Of a DNA stretch of 6,274 bases, positions 5,127-6,274 are shown piece by piece. The stretch is from assembly GCA_019894875.1 (NCBI GenBank), contig JAGXNR010000146.1, positions 1 to 6,274 of the forward strand. The letters run 5' to 3'. This DNA is from Promethearchaeota archaeon (GTDB taxonomy: Archaea > Asgardarchaeota > Lokiarchaeia > Sigynarchaeales > SOKP01). Made by a program: the position numbers and the translations under genes. Numbering within the stretch: position 1 is the stretch's first letter; every line of letters begins with the position of its first letter. Under the pieces are notes generated by a model, which ran no database searches, had not been told where the DNA came from, and was given only the letters and a program-made list of their open reading frames with translations.

Positions 5127-6274
5127 TTAGGGAATTACTATCGTTAAAAGGTTAGCTAAAAGTCCAGCTCCTCCATTGAATAATAAGAGAAATCCCAAAA
5201 AAATCGATGCGGTTAAAGACATTACTACTAATAGAGTATTTATACTGGGTCCTGCGGTATCTTTAAACGGATCTCCTACAGTATCTCCCGTTATAGAAGC
5301 TTTATGTACCTCTGTTCCTTTTCCACCTAAGTTTCCATCTTCAATCCATTTCTTAGCGTTATCCCAAGCGCCTCCCGCGTTAGACATCATCACAGCAAAG
5401 ACAAATCCAGATAAAATTGCACCTCCTAAGAAAGCACCCAATGCTGCAACACCAAACAACACTCCAATAGCAATAGGTACTAGAATTGAAATGAGACTAG
5501 GTAATATTAATTCTCTGATAGAACCTTTCGTCGCGATATCTATAGTTTTGCTGAAGTCAGCAGGTTCTTCTCCAGATAGGATTTTAGGATTTTCTTCAAA
5601 TTGTCTACGAATTTCATCAACCATCTTTGCGGCATTTCTTTGTACAGCTAATATTAATAAAGCAGAAAACAGAGCAGGAATAACTACTCCAACAAAAGCA
5701 CCTATTAAAACATTTACATTTAATAAATCGATAGCAGCTATGGTTGCTCCTTTAGCTCTTGCTTCTTCGACAAAAGAAAATAGTAATGCTAATACCGTAA
5801 GGTTAGCAGCGCCTATGGCGAATCCCTTTGTAATTGCTTTAGCCGTATTTCCTGCTGAATCTAAACGATCAGCTGTACGGATTACATCTTCTCCTAAGTC
5901 CCCTTGTTCTGCTATTGCTCTTGCATTATCGACAATAGGTCCATAGGCATCATTTGATACTATCGTTCCTACAATTGATAACAACCCTACAGCAGCCATC
6001 GCTACTCCAAAAAAACCAGCTAGCCAAAATGCAACAGCCATGGCAAGTATAACTCCTAACGCAGGAGGAATAACGCTTATTAGTCCATATGAGAACCCAG
6101 AAAGTATCACAACCGCATGCCCCTCCTTAGCAGCATTAGCTATGTTCCTTGTTGGTTTTTTATCATCTCTGGTGAAATAGTCACTTGTAAAACCTAATAT
6201 TATACCAGATATAAGCCCAATTGCTGATGTTCCCCAGATGCGCCATAGTAAACCTATTTCTGCTACTTCTAATC
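5127..6274 (-). CDS. hppA: Membrane-bound proton-translocating pyrophosphatase, C-terminal part (K+-independent type)
   Basis: The frame is open through the right edge, so only the C-terminal 381 residues are present. The GTG at 6110 is internal: the same frame continues upstream with YFTRDDKKPTRNIANAAKEG, a known family segment. The enzyme hydrolyses cytosolic pyrophosphate and pumps H+ across the membrane. Several helices alternate with the conserved cytosolic loops DAYGPIVDNARAIAE and TADRLDSAGNTAKAITKG. The C-terminal active-site loop keeps NAGGAWDNAKKWIE and then GDTVGDPFKDTAGPS. These carry the Asp, Lys and Asn residues that bind Mg-pyrophosphate. GNTAKAIT has Lys (codon 5840-5838) and Thr (5831-5829) at the two positions that distinguish K+-independent from K+-dependent enzymes, which usually have Ala there and Gly or Ala three residues on. 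The protein ends NLLTIVIP in the periplasmic-side helix. A U-rich terminator follows. Confidence 0.95.
   Translation of the reverse strand, partial: LEVAEIGLLWRIWGTSAIGLISGIILGFTSDYFTRDDKKPTRNIANAAKEGHAVVILSGFSYGLISVIPPALGVILAMAVAFWLAGFFGVAMAAVGLLSIVGTIVSNDAYGPIVDNARAIAEQGDLGEDVIRTADRLDSAGNTAKAITKGFAIGAANLTVLALLFSFVEEARAKGATIAAIDLLNVNVLIGAFVGVVIPALFSALLILAVQRNAAKMVDEIRRQFEENPKILSGEEPADFSKTIDIATKGSIRELILPSLISILVPIAIGVLFGVAALGAFLGGAILSGFVFAVMMSNAGGAWDNAKKWIEDGNLGGKGTEVHKASITGDTVGDPFKDTAGPSINTLLVVMSLTASIFLGFLLLFNGGAGLLANLLTIVIP

Noticed and set aside
5176..5946. Plus-strand open frame of 256 codons
   Set aside because: It is an antisense shadow of the strongly conserved membrane pyrophosphatase gene. 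Its composition (Pro, Ala, Ile, Asn rich, no motif) mirrors the complementary codons.
6108..6110. GTG as a start codon for the pyrophosphatase
   Set aside because: The same frame is open to the window edge and encodes recognisable family sequence upstream, so the GTG is an internal Val.

Overview
The window is AT-rich and gene-dense and looks like chromosomal DNA from an archaeon. Three kinds of evidence support this. Several transcription units have a TATA box about 25-30 bases before the start, with little or no Shine-Dalgarno. One gene is a THEP1-family NTPase. An archaeal-style RNase P RNA is encoded on the minus strand. The truncated secreted protein at 2120 carries an EDNDNYWDA...ENDEDWF pre-peptidase (PPC) signature of a type I associate with Asgard archaea (Lokiarchaeia-like). 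This placement is an inference from style and family content, not from a marker phylogeny.

Left part (1-1913): the last 29 codons of dnaJ on the plus strand meet a convergent alpha/beta hydrolase of the monoacylglycerol-lipase type. The hydrolase is divergent from a THEP1-like nucleotide phosphatase. A 38-residue zinc-ribbon/rubredoxin-like microprotein with a TTG start follows.

Middle (2087-3080): a PPC-domain secreted protein breaks off mid-domain. It overlaps, in another frame, a small three-helix membrane protein, so the pair looks like a frameshifted or recombined remnant. The minus strand then encodes RNase P RNA (about 2719-3049). This RNA has an archaeal TATA box and a fully paired P4 helix, but several near-invariant P4 bases are exchanged in compensated pairs.

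Right part (3168-6274, all minus strand): a HEPN/MNT gene pair overlaps by four bases. The nucleotidyltransferase has all its catalytic residues, but the HEPN partner has Asn in place of the catalytic His while keeping the neighbouring Arg and Tyr. A two-part GNAT acetyltransferase follows. Last is the C-terminal 381 residues of a membrane pyrophosphatase with the Lys/Thr signature of the K+-independent proton-pumping type, and a U-rich terminator after it.

No mobile element, CRISPR array, tRNA or rRNA was seen. The genes are mostly single units. The only evident functional partnership is the HEPN/MNT pair. No clear new multi-gene system was found. The points most worth a second look are the RNase P P4 covariation, the HEPN His-to-Asn change, the hydrolase's missing catalytic Asp and the broken PPC gene.
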